64,000 nucleotides of DNA from Arthrobacter caoxuetaonis (GCF_023921125.1 NZ_CP099466.1:868001-932000); one strand, 5' to 3'; shown: positions 35,278 through 44,646, counted from the first letter of the stretch. Numbers and translations: made by a program. The notes: a model not told the origin generated them from the letters alone.

Positions 35278-36681
35278 TCAGAGGTGGTTCAGTCCTTCCG
35301 TGAGCACGGAGCGCAGGATCGATTCGATCTGGTCGAATTCCGGCTGGCCGATGGTCAGCGGCGGTGCGAGCTGGATGACGGGATCGCCCCGGTCATCGGC
35401 ACGGCAGTACAGTCCGGCGTCGTACAGTGCCGTGGAAACGTAGCCGCGCAGCAGACGCTCCGACTCGGCGTCGGAGAACGTCTCCTTAGTGGCCTTGTCC
35501 TTGACCAGTTCGATGCCGTAGAAGTAGCCCTCGCCGCGCACGTCGCCGACGATCGGCAGGTCCTTCAGCTTCTCCAGCGTGGCGCGGAAGGCCGGTGCGT
35601 TCGTCTTGACGCGGTTGTTCAGGTCCTCTGCCTCGAAGATGTCCAGGTTTGCCATGGCGACGGCGGCGGAGACCGGGTGCCCGCCGAAGGTGTAGCCGTG
35701 GTAGAACGTGGTGTCGCCCTTGGTGAACGGTTCAAACAGGCGGTCCGAGGCGATCATTGCACCCAGCGGTGCGTAGCCGCTGGTGATGCCCTTGGCGCAG
35801 GTGATGATGTCCGGCACGTAGTCGAAATCGGTGGAGGCGAACATGGAGCCGACCCGGCCGAAGGCGCAGATGGTCTCGTCCGAAACCAGCAGGACGTCGT
35901 ACTGGTCGCAGATTTCCCGCACGCGCTTGAAGTAGCCGGGGGGAGGCGGGAAGCAGCCGCCCGAGTTCTGCACCGGCTCCAGGAAGACGGCCGCCACGGT
36001 GTCCGGTCCTTCGAATTCAATGGCCTCGCCGATGCGGTCCGCGGCCCAGCGGCCGAAGGCCTCCGGATCCTCCAGTCCTGCGGGAGCACGGTACTGGTTG
36101 GTGTTCGGCACGCGGAAGGCGCCGGGAACGAGCGGCTCGAAGGCCGACTTCATGTCCGGGATGCCGGTGATGGAAAGGGCGCCCTGCGGGGTGCCGTGGT
36201 AGGCGACGGCACGGGAGATCACCTTGTGCTTGGTGGGCTTGCCCGTGAGTTTGAAGAACTGCTTCGCCAGTTTCCAGGCGGACTCCACGGAGTCGCCGCC
36301 GCCGGTGGTGAAGAAGACCCGGTTCAGGTCGCCGGGCGCTCCGGCCGCGAGGCGTTCGGCCAGATCGATGGCCGGGGGATGGGCGTAGGACCAGAGCGGC
36401 ATGAAGCTCAGCTCGCGGGACTGGCGCGCGGCAGCCTCCGCCAGCTCTTCGCGGCCGTGGCCCACCTGGACGGTGAAGAGCCCGGCCAGGCCGTCAATGA
36501 GTTCATGGCCGCGGTCGTCATAGATGTGGTGGCCCTTGCCGCGCGTAATAATCGGAACATTTCCGCCGGAGACCGGTCCGGAATGGCGGGCCATGTGCAT
36601 CCACAGATGGTCGCGTGCCGCCTGCTGGCGGTCCGTTCCCCGCGGGGTCGTGGAGGAAGAGTGAACAGTTGTTTCGGTCAT
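35278..36681 (-). CDS. Class III aminotransferase, putrescine/spermidine aminotransferase-like (SpuC type)
   Basis: This 467-residue PLP enzyme has Lys297 in IITCAKGITSGYAPLGA, VFFTTGGGDSVESAWKLAKQFFKLTGKP and SDETICAFGRVGSMFAS. It resembles polyamine:pyruvate aminotransferases, which make 4-aminobutanal from putrescine. The ATG at 36681 overlaps the upstream lrp stop as ATGA, so a longer ORF to 36804 is rejected. It sits opposite the potDABC importer and beside a FAD oxidase. The combination supports use of imported polyamines. Confidence 0.82.
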   Translation of the reverse strand: MTETTVHSSSTTPRGTDRQQAARDHLWMHMARHSGPVSGGNVPIITRGKGHHIYDDRGHELIDGLAGLFTVQVGHGREELAEAAARQSRELSFMPLWSYAHPPAIDLAERLAAGAPGDLNRVFFTTGGGDSVESAWKLAKQFFKLTGKPTKHKVISRAVAYHGTPQGALSITGIPDMKSAFEPLVPGAFRVPNTNQYRAPAGLEDPEAFGRWAADRIGEAIEFEGPDTVAAVFLEPVQNSGGCFPPPPGYFKRVREICDQYDVLLVSDETICAFGRVGSMFASTDFDYVPDIITCAKGITSGYAPLGAMIASDRLFEPFTKGDTTFYHGYTFGGHPVSAAVAMANLDIFEAEDLNNRVKTNAPAFRATLEKLKDLPIVGDVRGEGYFYGIELVKDKATKETFSDAESERLLRGYVSTALYDAGLYCRADDRGDPVIQLAPPLTIGQPEFDQIESILRSVLTEGLNHL

Positions 36682-37142
36682 CTGGTGCCCCAGTTGTAGG
36701 CCTGCTTGCGCAGGGAGAGGTACATAAAGGTTTCGGTGCTTGTAACGCCCGGGATGCTGCGGAACCTGTTGACGAGCAGCAGGAGGTCCTGGTCGTTTTC
36801 GCACACCACTTCGGCCAGCAGATCGAACGAGCCGGCAGTGACGACGCAGTAGTCAACCTTGTCGATTGCCGCTATCCGGTCTGCCACGGCCAGGACGTCG
36901 TTGTGGACCTTGATGCCCAGCATCGCCTGCCGGGGGAAGCCCAGCTGCATGGGATCCGTCACGGCCACGATCTGCATCACGCCGCTGTCCGTCAGCTTCT
37001 GGACCCGCTGCCTCACCGCAGCCTCGGACAGGCCGACGGCCTTTCCGATGGCCGCGTACGAGCGGCGGCCGTCCTCCTGAAGCTGCTCGATGATGGCTTT
37101 GGAGGTTTCGTCGACCAAATGGTGTCCTGATGCGGATTCCAC
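36678..37142 (-). CDS. Lrp/AsnC-family transcriptional regulator
   Basis: The 154-residue protein has an N-terminal HTH (IIEQLQEDGRRSYAAIGKAVGLSEAAVRQRVQKLTDSGVMQIVAV) and a C-terminal RAM/AsnC ligand domain (MLGIKVHNDVLAVADRIAAIDKVDYCVVTAGSFDLLAEVVCEN). The GTG at 37142 is preferred: GGAGGTG lies 9 bases upstream, whereas the alternative GTG at 37154 overlaps that site. It heads the aminotransferase-oxidase operon and is divergent from potDABC. It probably controls both in response to a polyamine or derivative. Confidence 0.85.
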   Translation of the reverse strand: MESASGHHLVDETSKAIIEQLQEDGRRSYAAIGKAVGLSEAAVRQRVQKLTDSGVMQIVAVTDPMQLGFPRQAMLGIKVHNDVLAVADRIAAIDKVDYCVVTAGSFDLLAEVVCENDQDLLLLVNRFRSIPGVTSTETFMYLSLRKQAYNWGTR

Positions 37143-37175
37143 GGCTATTTTCACCTCCGGGTGCGGATTGGGAAG

Positions 37176-37252
37176 CTTACGGCGTGTAAGTGCTAGTCAT
37201 TCAATCTTTTATTTCGTTCGAAATCAAGGGCTTTTGGAACGGAAACCGTTGA
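37176..37252. promoter_or_regulatory. Cluster of inverted repeats in the lrp-potD divergent promoter
   Basis: Three small inverted repeats lie in an AT-rich 250-bp gap: CTTAC(N5)GTAAG at 37176-37190, ATTTCG(TT)CGAAAT at 37211-37224, and AACGG(AAA)CCGTT at 37238-37250 followed by GA. The first two could be Lrp-type sites. The third matches the element in front of the amidohydrolase operon. The remainder of the gap to 37392 includes a ribosome-binding site AAGGAG for potD and no gene. Confidence 0.45.
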
Positions 37253-37392
37253 TGGATTGCGGATGTTTGATTGGAAACAGCGGCGTAACAAAACTTTTAC
37301 AACGAAAACCTTGTCCATGCGGATTTCGCCATGGCAATATCGACCAAACAACACCCGTCCGCAGTGCAAGTAGTGCCAGCAAGGAGCCCCCT

Positions 37393-38607
37393 ATGTCGAA
37401 GCGCCCCGTGAACGACCCGATGCTACGGAGTATCGTCAACGCCCAGCTCTCGCGGCGGAAGCTGCTCATGGGAGCCGGCGGGCTCTCCCTTGCCGGCATG
37501 CTTGCGGCCTGCGGTACCGGCGGCGGCACCAGCGGCGGGGCCTCGTCCAAGCCCAGTGCTGCCGCGGACCTCTCTGATTCCGAGAAGGTCGTGAACTGGG
37601 CGAACTGGACCCTGTACCTGGACTACGACGACTCAACGCAGAAGTACCCGTCGCTTGAGGCCTTCAGCGCCGCCACCGGGATCGAGGCGAACTACTCCGA
37701 GGACGTGGACGGCAACGACTCCTACTTCGGCAAGGTCCAGGCCCAGCTTTCCTCGGGCCAGGACATCGGCCAGGACATCGTCACACTGACCGACTGGATG
37801 GCCGCACGCCTGATCCGCCTCGGTTACACCCAGGAACTGGACCTGGCGAACATCCCCAATTCCAAGAACCTGCTCCCGAACCTGAAGAACGTGGACTTCG
37901 ATCCCGGACGCAAGCACTCACTCACCTGGCAGTCCGGCTTCGGCGGAATCGTCTGGAACAAGGAAGCCTTCCCCAAGGGCCTGAAGTCCGTCTCCGATCT
38001 CTGGCAGCCCGAGCTCAAGGGCCGTGTGGAGGTCCTGGACGAAATGCTGGACACCATGGGCCTGCTCATGATGGACAACGGCGTGGACATCACCGGGGAC
38101 TGGGGCGAGGACGAGTTCGAGAATGCACTGGACGTGCTCTCCAAGCAGATTGCCGACGGCCAGATCCGCCAGGTCAAGGGCAACTCCTACAAGGAAGACC
38201 TCATCTCCGGCGACGCGCTTGCCGTGATCGGCTGGTCCGGTGACATCACGCAGCTGAACTTTGAAGAGGGCGACAAGTGGGAGTTCGCCATTCCGGAGGC
38301 CGGAGGCACCCTGTGGTCCGACAACATGCTGGTTCCGATCGGTTCGCCGCACAAGGCCAACGCCGAGCGCCTCATGGACTACTACTTCGACCCGGTCAAC
38401 GCGGCCACCGTCGCCGCGTACGTGAACTACATCTGCCCCGTTGAAGGTGCCCGGGAAGCCATGGAATCCATTGATCCGGAATTGGTGGAGAACCCGCTGA
38501 TCTTCCCGACTGACGAATACCTGGCGAACGCGCACGTTATCCGCACGCTGACCCCCGACGAAGAGACCGATTTCAACGACCGGTTCCAGACTGCGATCGG
38601 AAACTGA
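37393..38607 (+). CDS. potD: Spermidine/putrescine ABC transporter substrate-binding protein
   Basis: The 404-residue protein begins with a combined Tat and lipoprotein signal: SRRKLLMG around residues 20-27 and LAAC with Cys40. The mature part is PotD/PotF-like (VVNWANWTLYLDYDD, SGQDIGQDIVTLTDWMAARLI, DMLDTMGL-like LDEMLDTMGLLMMDNG, and VIGWSGDITQLN). AAGGAG is 7 bases before the ATG. It is first in potDABC and delivers polyamines to the permease. Specificity between putrescine and spermidine is not settled. Confidence 0.88.
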   Translation: MSKRPVNDPMLRSIVNAQLSRRKLLMGAGGLSLAGMLAACGTGGGTSGGASSKPSAAADLSDSEKVVNWANWTLYLDYDDSTQKYPSLEAFSAATGIEANYSEDVDGNDSYFGKVQAQLSSGQDIGQDIVTLTDWMAARLIRLGYTQELDLANIPNSKNLLPNLKNVDFDPGRKHSLTWQSGFGGIVWNKEAFPKGLKSVSDLWQPELKGRVEVLDEMLDTMGLLMMDNGVDITGDWGEDEFENALDVLSKQIADGQIRQVKGNSYKEDLISGDALAVIGWSGDITQLNFEEGDKWEFAIPEAGGTLWSDNMLVPIGSPHKANAERLMDYYFDPVNAATVAAYVNYICPVEGAREAMESIDPELVENPLIFPTDEYLANAHVIRTLTPDEETDFNDRFQTAIGN

Positions 38608-38610
38608 TAG

Positions 38611-39765
38611 ATGAGCACCACCGAGCTTTCCCGGAACCCCGGAGCCGCGGCCGAGGGGTCCGGGGCGGACCTTGTCCTGTCCGGCATCACTAAACGCTTC
38701 ACCGAATTCACTGCCGTGGACAACCTTGACCTCGTGATCCCGTCGGGGTCCTTCTTCGCCCTCCTTGGCCCGTCAGGCTGCGGGAAGACGACGACGCTGC
38801 GGATGGTCGCCGGCCTGGAACAGCCCACTGCCGGCAGCATCAGCATCGGCGGCAAGGACATCACCGGCACCAGCCCGTACCAGCGTCCCGTCAACACGGT
38901 TTTCCAGAATTACGCGCTCTTTCCGCATATGAGCGTTCTGGACAACGTGTCTTTCGGACTCAAGCGCCGGAAGGTCCGCGATGCTGAGGTGCAGGCCAAG
39001 GCAGCGCTGGAACTGGTTGAACTGGGCCATCTGGCAGCCCGCCGTCCGGCACAGCTGTCCGGCGGCCAGCAGCAGCGCGTGGCCCTGGCCCGCGCCGTCG
39101 TGAACCGTCCCGCCGTGCTGCTCCTGGATGAACCGCTGGGTGCCCTGGACATGAAGCTCCGCCGGCAGATGCAGGTGGAACTGAAGAAAATCCAGACCGA
39201 GGTGGGACTGACCTTCGTCCACGTCACGCACGACCAGGAAGAGGCCATGACCATGGCTGACACCGTGGCCGTCATGAACCACGGCAAGGTCGAGCAGATG
39301 GGCCCGCCGCAGGAACTGTACGAACTTCCGCGAACCGCTTTTGTCGCGAACTTCCTGGGCAAGTCCAACCTCATGCCCGCAACGGTCACCGGTGACGCGG
39401 GTGAGTTCCTCCGGATCAACATCGCCGGGAATGAGCTCACCATCCTGAAGGACAGGGCCGCGGACCACAGCGGCAAGATCCTGGTGGGTATCCGCCCGGA
39501 GAAACTCAGCATGGTTGGTGAGAGCGCTGCCCCCGCGGAAGGCTCGATCCGCGGCGTCGTGCTGGATGCGTCCTTCACCGGAGCGAGCACCGAATACCTG
39601 GTCGACGCCGAGGGCATCGGCACCGTGGGCGTCTTTAGCCAGAACCACGGCGGAGCACTCTTCGACGACGGGGACAAGGTCCGCCTGGCCTGGGATCCTG
39701 CCCACGCCTTTGGTCTCAGCGGCAGCGAGGACCGGGAAGCCGGAGCCGGCGAGGACGGCCTCTAA
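38611..39765 (+). CDS. potA: Spermidine/putrescine ABC transporter ATP-binding protein
   Basis: This 384-residue ATPase has Walker A GPSGCGKTT, the signature LSGGQQQRVALARAVVNRP, Walker B LLLDEPLGALD and VTHDQEEAMTMAD. A C-terminal TOBE domain (from about 290) carries GIRPEKLSM. The long N-terminal extension of about 18 residues is unremarkable. It starts 3 bases after potD and its stop overlaps potB by one base. Confidence 0.88.
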   Translation: MSTTELSRNPGAAAEGSGADLVLSGITKRFTEFTAVDNLDLVIPSGSFFALLGPSGCGKTTTLRMVAGLEQPTAGSISIGGKDITGTSPYQRPVNTVFQNYALFPHMSVLDNVSFGLKRRKVRDAEVQAKAALELVELGHLAARRPAQLSGGQQQRVALARAVVNRPAVLLLDEPLGALDMKLRRQMQVELKKIQTEVGLTFVHVTHDQEEAMTMADTVAVMNHGKVEQMGPPQELYELPRTAFVANFLGKSNLMPATVTGDAGEFLRINIAGNELTILKDRAADHSGKILVGIRPEKLSMVGESAAPAEGSIRGVVLDASFTGASTEYLVDAEGIGTVGVFSQNHGGALFDDGDKVRLAWDPAHAFGLSGSEDREAGAGEDGL

Positions 39766-40691
39766 TGGCGCTCCTGACGGCGGGCAAGACAGCCGGAACA
39801 GGGGTCAGCGCAGCTGAGGAGGAAGCCAGCAAACGGCGCGGACGGATCGGTTATTTCCTGATCCTGCCGGGATTCATTTTCCTGCTGCTTTTCTTTGCGA
39901 TGCCGGTCATCTCGCTGCTGGCCACGTCGCTGTACATAAAGCCTGAAGGCGCCGACGTCGGACAGTTCGTTCCGGCCCTTGAGTTCGGCAACTATGTGGT
40001 TGTCCTGCAGAACTACTGGCCGGCGGTGCTGCGTTCCTTTGGCTTCGCCCTGATTGCCACAATTGCGGCACTGGTTATCGGTTATCCGATGGCTTACCTG
40101 GTGGCTGTGCGCCTCCGGGACCGCAAACTGCTCAAGGGCATCCTGCTGGTGCTCATCATCGCGCCCTTCTTCACCAGCTTCATCCTGCGCACGCAGGCCT
40201 GGAAGCAGATCCTGGCGGATGAAGGTCCGGTGGTTTCGGTCCTGCGGGCAGTGTCCCTGCTTCCCGACGACGGACGGCTCACAGCGACGGCGTTCGCTGT
40301 GGTCTGCGGCCTGACGTACAACTTCCTGCCCTTCATGACGCTGCCCATCTACGCCAACCTTGAACGGCTGGACACCCGGCTGATCGAGGCGGGCGGGGAC
40401 CTGTACGCGAACGGTTTCACGACCTTCCGCAAGATCACCTTCCCGCTCTCCCTGCCGGGCGTGATGGCCGGAACGCTGCTCACATTTATCCCCGCCACGG
40501 GCGACTACGTGAACGCGGCCCTGCTGGGCAATAACCAGAACACCACCATGATCGGCCAGGTCATCGACTCCCGGTTCTTCCGGGTGGTGGACTACCCGGG
40601 CGCCTCCGCCCTGTCCTTCCTGCTGATGCTCGCCATCCTGTTCCTGGTGATCCTGTATGTCCGGCGTTTTGGCACCAAAGAACTGATGTAA
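39765..40691 (+). CDS. potB: Spermidine/putrescine ABC transporter permease PotB
   Basis: This 308-residue, six-span permease has the ATPase-contact loop EAGGDLYANGFTTFRKITFPLSLPGVMAGTLLTFIPATGDYVN, a PotB hallmark. Its ATG uses the last A of the potA stop (TAATG), so translation is coupled. With PotC it forms the polyamine channel. Confidence 0.88.
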   Translation: MALLTAGKTAGTGVSAAEEEASKRRGRIGYFLILPGFIFLLLFFAMPVISLLATSLYIKPEGADVGQFVPALEFGNYVVVLQNYWPAVLRSFGFALIATIAALVIGYPMAYLVAVRLRDRKLLKGILLVLIIAPFFTSFILRTQAWKQILADEGPVVSVLRAVSLLPDDGRLTATAFAVVCGLTYNFLPFMTLPIYANLERLDTRLIEAGGDLYANGFTTFRKITFPLSLPGVMAGTLLTFIPATGDYVNAALLGNNQNTTMIGQVIDSRFFRVVDYPGASALSFLLMLAILFLVILYVRRFGTKELM

Positions 40692-40701
40692 GGAACCACA
40701 T

Positions 40702-41499
40702 ATGAAACAGAAAATAGGCCGCTGGTTTGTGCCGGTGTTCGGAGGACTGGCCTTCCTTTTCCTCCTGGTTCCGATCTTTTACGTCTTCGCTTTCTCGTTC
40801 AACGACGCCGGACGCACCAACCTGAGCTGGCGCGGCTTCACGCTGGACAACTGGAAAAACCCCTGCGGTGCTCCAGGCGTCTGTGAAGCCTTGGGCAACA
40901 GCCTGCAGGTTGGCCTGGCGGCCACCCTGATTTCCACCACGCTCGGCACGGCAATCGCGATCGGGCTGGTCCGGTACCGCTTCAAGTTCAACGCGACGGC
41001 GAACATGCTCATCTTCCTGCCGCTGGCTACGCCGGAGGTTGTGCTGGGCGCTTCGCTGCTCTCGCAGTTCCTGAACATCGGCGCTGAACTGGGGATGGGC
41101 ACCGTCATCATTGCCCACTCCATCTTCTGCATCTCCTTCGTGGTGGTGACGGTCAAGGCACGTGTTGCGAGCCTGGACCCGAAGCTGGAGGAAGCGGCCG
41201 GGGACCTGTACGCCTCGCCGATCCAGGCATTCTGGCGGGTCACGTTCCCGCTGCTGCTGCCGGGCATCGTGGCGGCTGCACTGCTGGCCTTCGCCATGAG
41301 CTTCGATGACTTCATCATCACCAACTTCAATTCAGGCAACCTGGATACCTTCCCCAAGTTCATCTACGTTGCGGCGACCCGCGGCATCCCGGCCCAGGCC
41401 AACGTGATCGGTTCGGCAATGTTCATCGTTGCCCTGCTGGTCGTCATCGGCGGCCAGGTCCTGTCCCACCGCCGGGCCAAGATGCTCGCAGCCCGGTAG
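40702..41499 (+). CDS. potC: Spermidine/putrescine ABC transporter permease PotC
   Basis: This 265-residue, six-span permease has the coupling loop EAAGDLYASPIQAFWRVTFPLLLPGIVAAALLAFAMSFDDFIITNF, characteristic of PotC. It starts 10 bases after potB and ends the operon. A strong terminator follows. Confidence 0.88.
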   Translation: MKQKIGRWFVPVFGGLAFLFLLVPIFYVFAFSFNDAGRTNLSWRGFTLDNWKNPCGAPGVCEALGNSLQVGLAATLISTTLGTAIAIGLVRYRFKFNATANMLIFLPLATPEVVLGASLLSQFLNIGAELGMGTVIIAHSIFCISFVVVTVKARVASLDPKLEEAAGDLYASPIQAFWRVTFPLLLPGIVAAALLAFAMSFDDFIITNFNSGNLDTFPKFIYVAATRGIPAQANVIGSAMFIVALLVVIGGQVLSHRRAKMLAAR

Positions 41500-41521
41500 C
41501 CACGCGTCCGGTCCGGAAAAC

Positions 41522-41559
41522 AAGGGCGCCCGCCGAACCCGGCGGGCGCCCTTTGTTTT
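41522..41559 (+). terminator. Rho-independent terminator of potDABC
   Basis: A GC-rich stem with 13-bp arms (41522-41534 and 41541-41553) is followed by TTTGTTTTT. It lies 22 bases after the potC stop. Confidence 0.85.
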
Positions 41560-41599
41560 TCCCGGTTGCCAGGCGCTCACGCCCCGCCCGGCCGGCACT

Positions 41600-42337
41600 T
41601 CAGGAAAGGAGTTCCCCAAGCCGCCGTGCGTTGTGAACCGCCGCGCCTTCGCCGTCGTTGTTGAAATAGGCATAGACGTCGCGGCCTCCCGCCCGCCATT
41701 CCCTGATCCTCTCCGCCCACCAGCGCAGATCAGCTTCCGAATAGGAACCGGCATACAGTGTGTGGTGGTCCGGCCCGTGGAGGCGGACGTAGACGAAATC
41801 CGCCGTGGCTTCGAGGATGCAGGGGAGCCGGGCCCCGCTCATCACGCAGTAAGCAGCGTTGTGCTTGGCCAGCAGGTCGAAAACTCCGGGCTGGTTCCAT
41901 GTGTCATGCCGAAACTCGACGGCCACCCGGATCGAATCAGGCAGCGCCGAGAGAACGGCGGCCAGCCGGGCGTCGTCGCGCTCCATATCCGGCGGCAGCT
42001 GCAGGAGCAGGACGCCGGCCTTGCTGCCCAGCTCTTTCCAGCAGCGGGCGATGCGCCCGATCCAGACCTCCGGTTCCCGCAGCTTTCGGGCGTGGGTGAG
42101 GCCGCGGGGTGCCTTCACCGAGAATTCGAAGTCCTGCGGCAGCCGGTCCCGGTAACGGGCAAAAGCCTCCTCGCGCGGCCACCGGTAGAAGCTGCCGTTG
42201 AACTCCACCGTGTCGAAGTGCCCGGCGTAGTACTCAAGCCATTTTCCAGCGGGCAGGCCGGCAGGATAGAGCTGCCTCCGCCAGTGGTTATATGTCCAGC
42301 CCGAGGTCCCGATCCGTAGTCTGCTCACCGGACCCAA
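41600..42337 (-). CDS. DUF72 family protein (YecE-like)
   Basis: The 245-residue protein matches the DUF72 TIM-barrel family: RIGTSGWTYNHW, FDTVEFNGSFYRWP, FEFSVKAPRGLTHARKL, VAVEFRHDTW and VYAYFNNDGEGAAVHNA. The function of the family is not established. The start is a TTG at 42337 with GGGAG close upstream; a GTG at 42328 is an alternative. It is convergent with potC. Confidence 0.85.
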   Translation of the reverse strand: MGPVSRLRIGTSGWTYNHWRRQLYPAGLPAGKWLEYYAGHFDTVEFNGSFYRWPREEAFARYRDRLPQDFEFSVKAPRGLTHARKLREPEVWIGRIARCWKELGSKAGVLLLQLPPDMERDDARLAAVLSALPDSIRVAVEFRHDTWNQPGVFDLLAKHNAAYCVMSGARLPCILEATADFVYVRLHGPDHHTLYAGSYSEADLRWWAERIREWRAGGRDVYAYFNNDGEGAAVHNARRLGELLS

Positions 42338-42439
42338 GGTACTCCCGACGCCCGGAAATCTCGCCGATGGCCGTACCGCGGTGTCCGTTGCGGACGCACA
42401 CTTGTACTATCCCGTGTCCCCTGAGCGAAAGGATCCGCT

Positions 42440-42922
42440 ATGGCACAGCGAGAGAGCACAGGTTCCGGCCGAGGAATCTATCTGCGCATGGTCCGGGACT
42501 TCAGCGCTGAACCGGCCGCGGTGTACCGAGCCTGGACCGATTTCGCCCATGCGACCGACTGGTGGGGTCCCGAAGGGTTCATTGTCCCGGCGGACCGGGT
42601 CAGCGTGGACGACAGGGAAGGGGGCAGCTACAAGGCCTGCATGGTCAACACCATCACGGGGGACGAACTGTGGTGGGGCGGAACCCTGGAACGGCTGGAT
42701 CCGCCGGACCACCTTTCCATGACCCAGCAGTGGGAACAGCCGGATGGAACTCCGGCCAGCAACGTCACCTTGATAACCGTGGACCTGGAGCCGCACGACG
42801 CCGGCACCCACATGACGTTCCAGCAGGGGCCGTTTCCAGACACCCGGGACAGGGACGGCCATGAAACCGGATGGGAGCAGTCCTTCCACCGGCTCGCAAA
42901 CTACCTCGCCCGAAGCGCATGA
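42440..42922 (+). CDS. SRPBCC/AHSA1-domain protein
   Basis: This 160-residue START-like fold protein has the AHSA1 pattern: MVRDFSAEPAAVYRAWTDFAHATDWWGPEGFIVP, then TWTMTQQWE-like LSMTQQWEQPDGTPASNVTLITVDLEP and a C-terminal GWEQSFHRLANYL. Such proteins bind hydrophobic ligands or act as stress-linked chaperone cofactors. No closer role can be given. The gene is single. Confidence 0.8.
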   Translation: MAQRESTGSGRGIYLRMVRDFSAEPAAVYRAWTDFAHATDWWGPEGFIVPADRVSVDDREGGSYKACMVNTITGDELWWGGTLERLDPPDHLSMTQQWEQPDGTPASNVTLITVDLEPHDAGTHMTFQQGPFPDTRDRDGHETGWEQSFHRLANYLARSA

Positions 42923-43025
42923 AATAACCCGCAGTCTTTCGCGGTTGCACAGCTAGGTCCGCTGGTTCGGCATGCACCGTGGCCGGCGACAGGACAAGAC
43001 GTGCACAACGAAAGGCCAGTGTTCC

Positions 43026-44015
43026 ATGACGTACCCGCTTTCCATCCTCGATTTCGCTTCCATTGACGAGGGCGGGACTGCCGCTGAGTCGTTCCGCGAC
43101 AGCCTGGCGCTTGCCCGGCACGCCGAAGGATTGGGGTACCGGCGGATCTGGTACGCCGAGCACCACAACATGCCTACGATCGCCTCGTCGGCCACGAGCG
43201 TCCTGATCTCCTTCATCGGCGCCAACACGTCCTCCATCCGGCTGGGAGCAGGAGGCATCATGCTGCCCAACCATGCGCCCCTGACCATTGCCGAGCAGTT
43301 CGGCACCCTTGAGTCCCTGTATCCAGGCCGGATCGACCTGGGCCTCGGCCGCGCCCCCGGCAGTGACCAGAAGACCCTGCGTGCGCTGCGGCGGGATCCG
43401 ATGTCCGCCGATTCCTTCCCCCGGGATGTCCAGGAACTGCAGGGCTACCTCACCGGCAACAGCCTGATCCCCGGCATCGACGCCATTCCGGGAAAGGGCA
43501 CCAACGTGCCGCTGTACATCCTGGGGTCCTCGCTGTTCGGCGCCCGGCTGGCTGCCGCCCTGGGCCTGCCGTACTCCTTCGCGTCCCATTTCGCGCCGCA
43601 GGCCCTGCAGGACGCCGTCGCCCTCTACCGCAGGGAGTTCCAGCCCTCCGCCCAGCTGGCCGAGCCCTATGTCATCGCCGGCGTTAACGTCCTGGCGGCG
43701 GACACTGCGGAGGAAGCGCAGGAAATCTTCCTGCAGTCCCAGCGCCGCCGCGTGACCCAGTTGCTGGGCAAAGACCGCACGTACACGGACGAGGAAGCGG
43801 ACCTGGTGCTTGAATCTCCGGCCGGCCAGCACATCAAGATGATGGGGCACTACTCCGCAGTGGGCACCACCGTGGAGGTGCGTGAGTACCTCGACTGGTT
43901 CGCCGGCCATGCCGGTGCCGACGAGCTCATCGTTGCCACACATGCCCCCACGCTCGAGCAGCGCCTGCATTCGTTCACCCTGCTGTCCCAGGCCATGCAG
44001 CCCGTCCAGGCCTAG
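43026..44015 (+). CDS. Luciferase-like (LLM class) flavin monooxygenase, MsnO8-type
   Basis: This 329-residue TIM-barrel protein has [21 protein letters not shown] at the N terminus, [45 protein letters not shown] and the [14 protein letters not shown] block. These mark the MsnO8-type LLM subgroup, FMNH2- or F420-dependent enzymes of mostly unknown substrate. I chose the ATG at 43026 since it opens the conserved N terminus; an earlier ATG at 42972 adds unrelated residues. Confidence 0.82.
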   Translation: MTYPLSILDFASIDEGGTAAESFRDSLALARHAEGLGYRRIWYAEHHNMPTIASSATSVLISFIGANTSSIRLGAGGIMLPNHAPLTIAEQFGTLESLYPGRIDLGLGRAPGSDQKTLRALRRDPMSADSFPRDVQELQGYLTGNSLIPGIDAIPGKGTNVPLYILGSSLFGARLAAALGLPYSFASHFAPQALQDAVALYRREFQPSAQLAEPYVIAGVNVLAADTAEEAQEIFLQSQRRRVTQLLGKDRTYTDEEADLVLESPAGQHIKMMGHYSAVGTTVEVREYLDWFAGHAGADELIVATHAPTLEQRLHSFTLLSQAMQPVQA

Positions 44016-44062
44016 GCGGGTGCGGCCGGGCGGGGCCGTGGACATATGCCAGAATCAAATCC

Positions 44063-44533
44063 ATGACGACGTCTTCCCCTGCCATCCGCGTCAAGGTTCC
44101 CATGCGCTGGTCGGACATGGACGCCTACGGGCACGTGAACAACGTCGAGGTGCTCCGGATGCTGGAAGAGGCGCGGATCCTGGCTTTCGGACCGCCGGCC
44201 GGCACCGGAGCGCCCGGTGTACGGCCGCCGGTGGCCCTGTTCGATTCCGTGCCGGGGCATGTCCAGTCCCTGGTCTCCGAACACAGGGTCAAGTACCTGG
44301 CGCCGCTGGAGTACCGCAATGTGCCCGCCGACGTCGACCTGTGGATCAGCTCGGTTAAAGGCGCAAGCCTTGCTATCTCGTACCGGGTTTCGGACCCGGT
44401 GACCGGTGTGGCATGCATCAAGGCCGAAACGACCTTGGCCTTCGTGGACGCTGTTTCGGGCAGGCTGCTGCGGGTGAGCGAGGCGCAGCGGGCGTTGGTG
44501 GGGCCCCACTCCGGAGCGTCTGTCTTTTCCTGA
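44063..44533 (+). CDS. Hotdog-fold acyl-CoA thioesterase (4HBT family)
   Basis: The 156-residue protein has the 4-hydroxybenzoyl-CoA thioesterase motif MRWSDMDAYGHVNNVEVLRMLEEAR, with the catalytic Asp in DMDAYGHVNN, and a single hotdog domain (VKYLAPLEYRN). It should hydrolyse an acyl-CoA in the cytoplasm. It starts 47 bases after the LLM gene and may be co-transcribed. Confidence 0.82.
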   Translation: MTTSSPAIRVKVPMRWSDMDAYGHVNNVEVLRMLEEARILAFGPPAGTGAPGVRPPVALFDSVPGHVQSLVSEHRVKYLAPLEYRNVPADVDLWISSVKGASLAISYRVSDPVTGVACIKAETTLAFVDAVSGRLLRVSEAQRALVGPHSGASVFS

Positions 44534-44646
44534 CGGGTGTCAGCCGCTGCGGCGGCCGGACTACCATTCGGGAAAGCGGCCAACGTGGCCAGCTGCCAAC
44601 GGAGCGGAAAACCGGGGGATCCGCCGCGCCCGTAAGGAGGCCCGTC

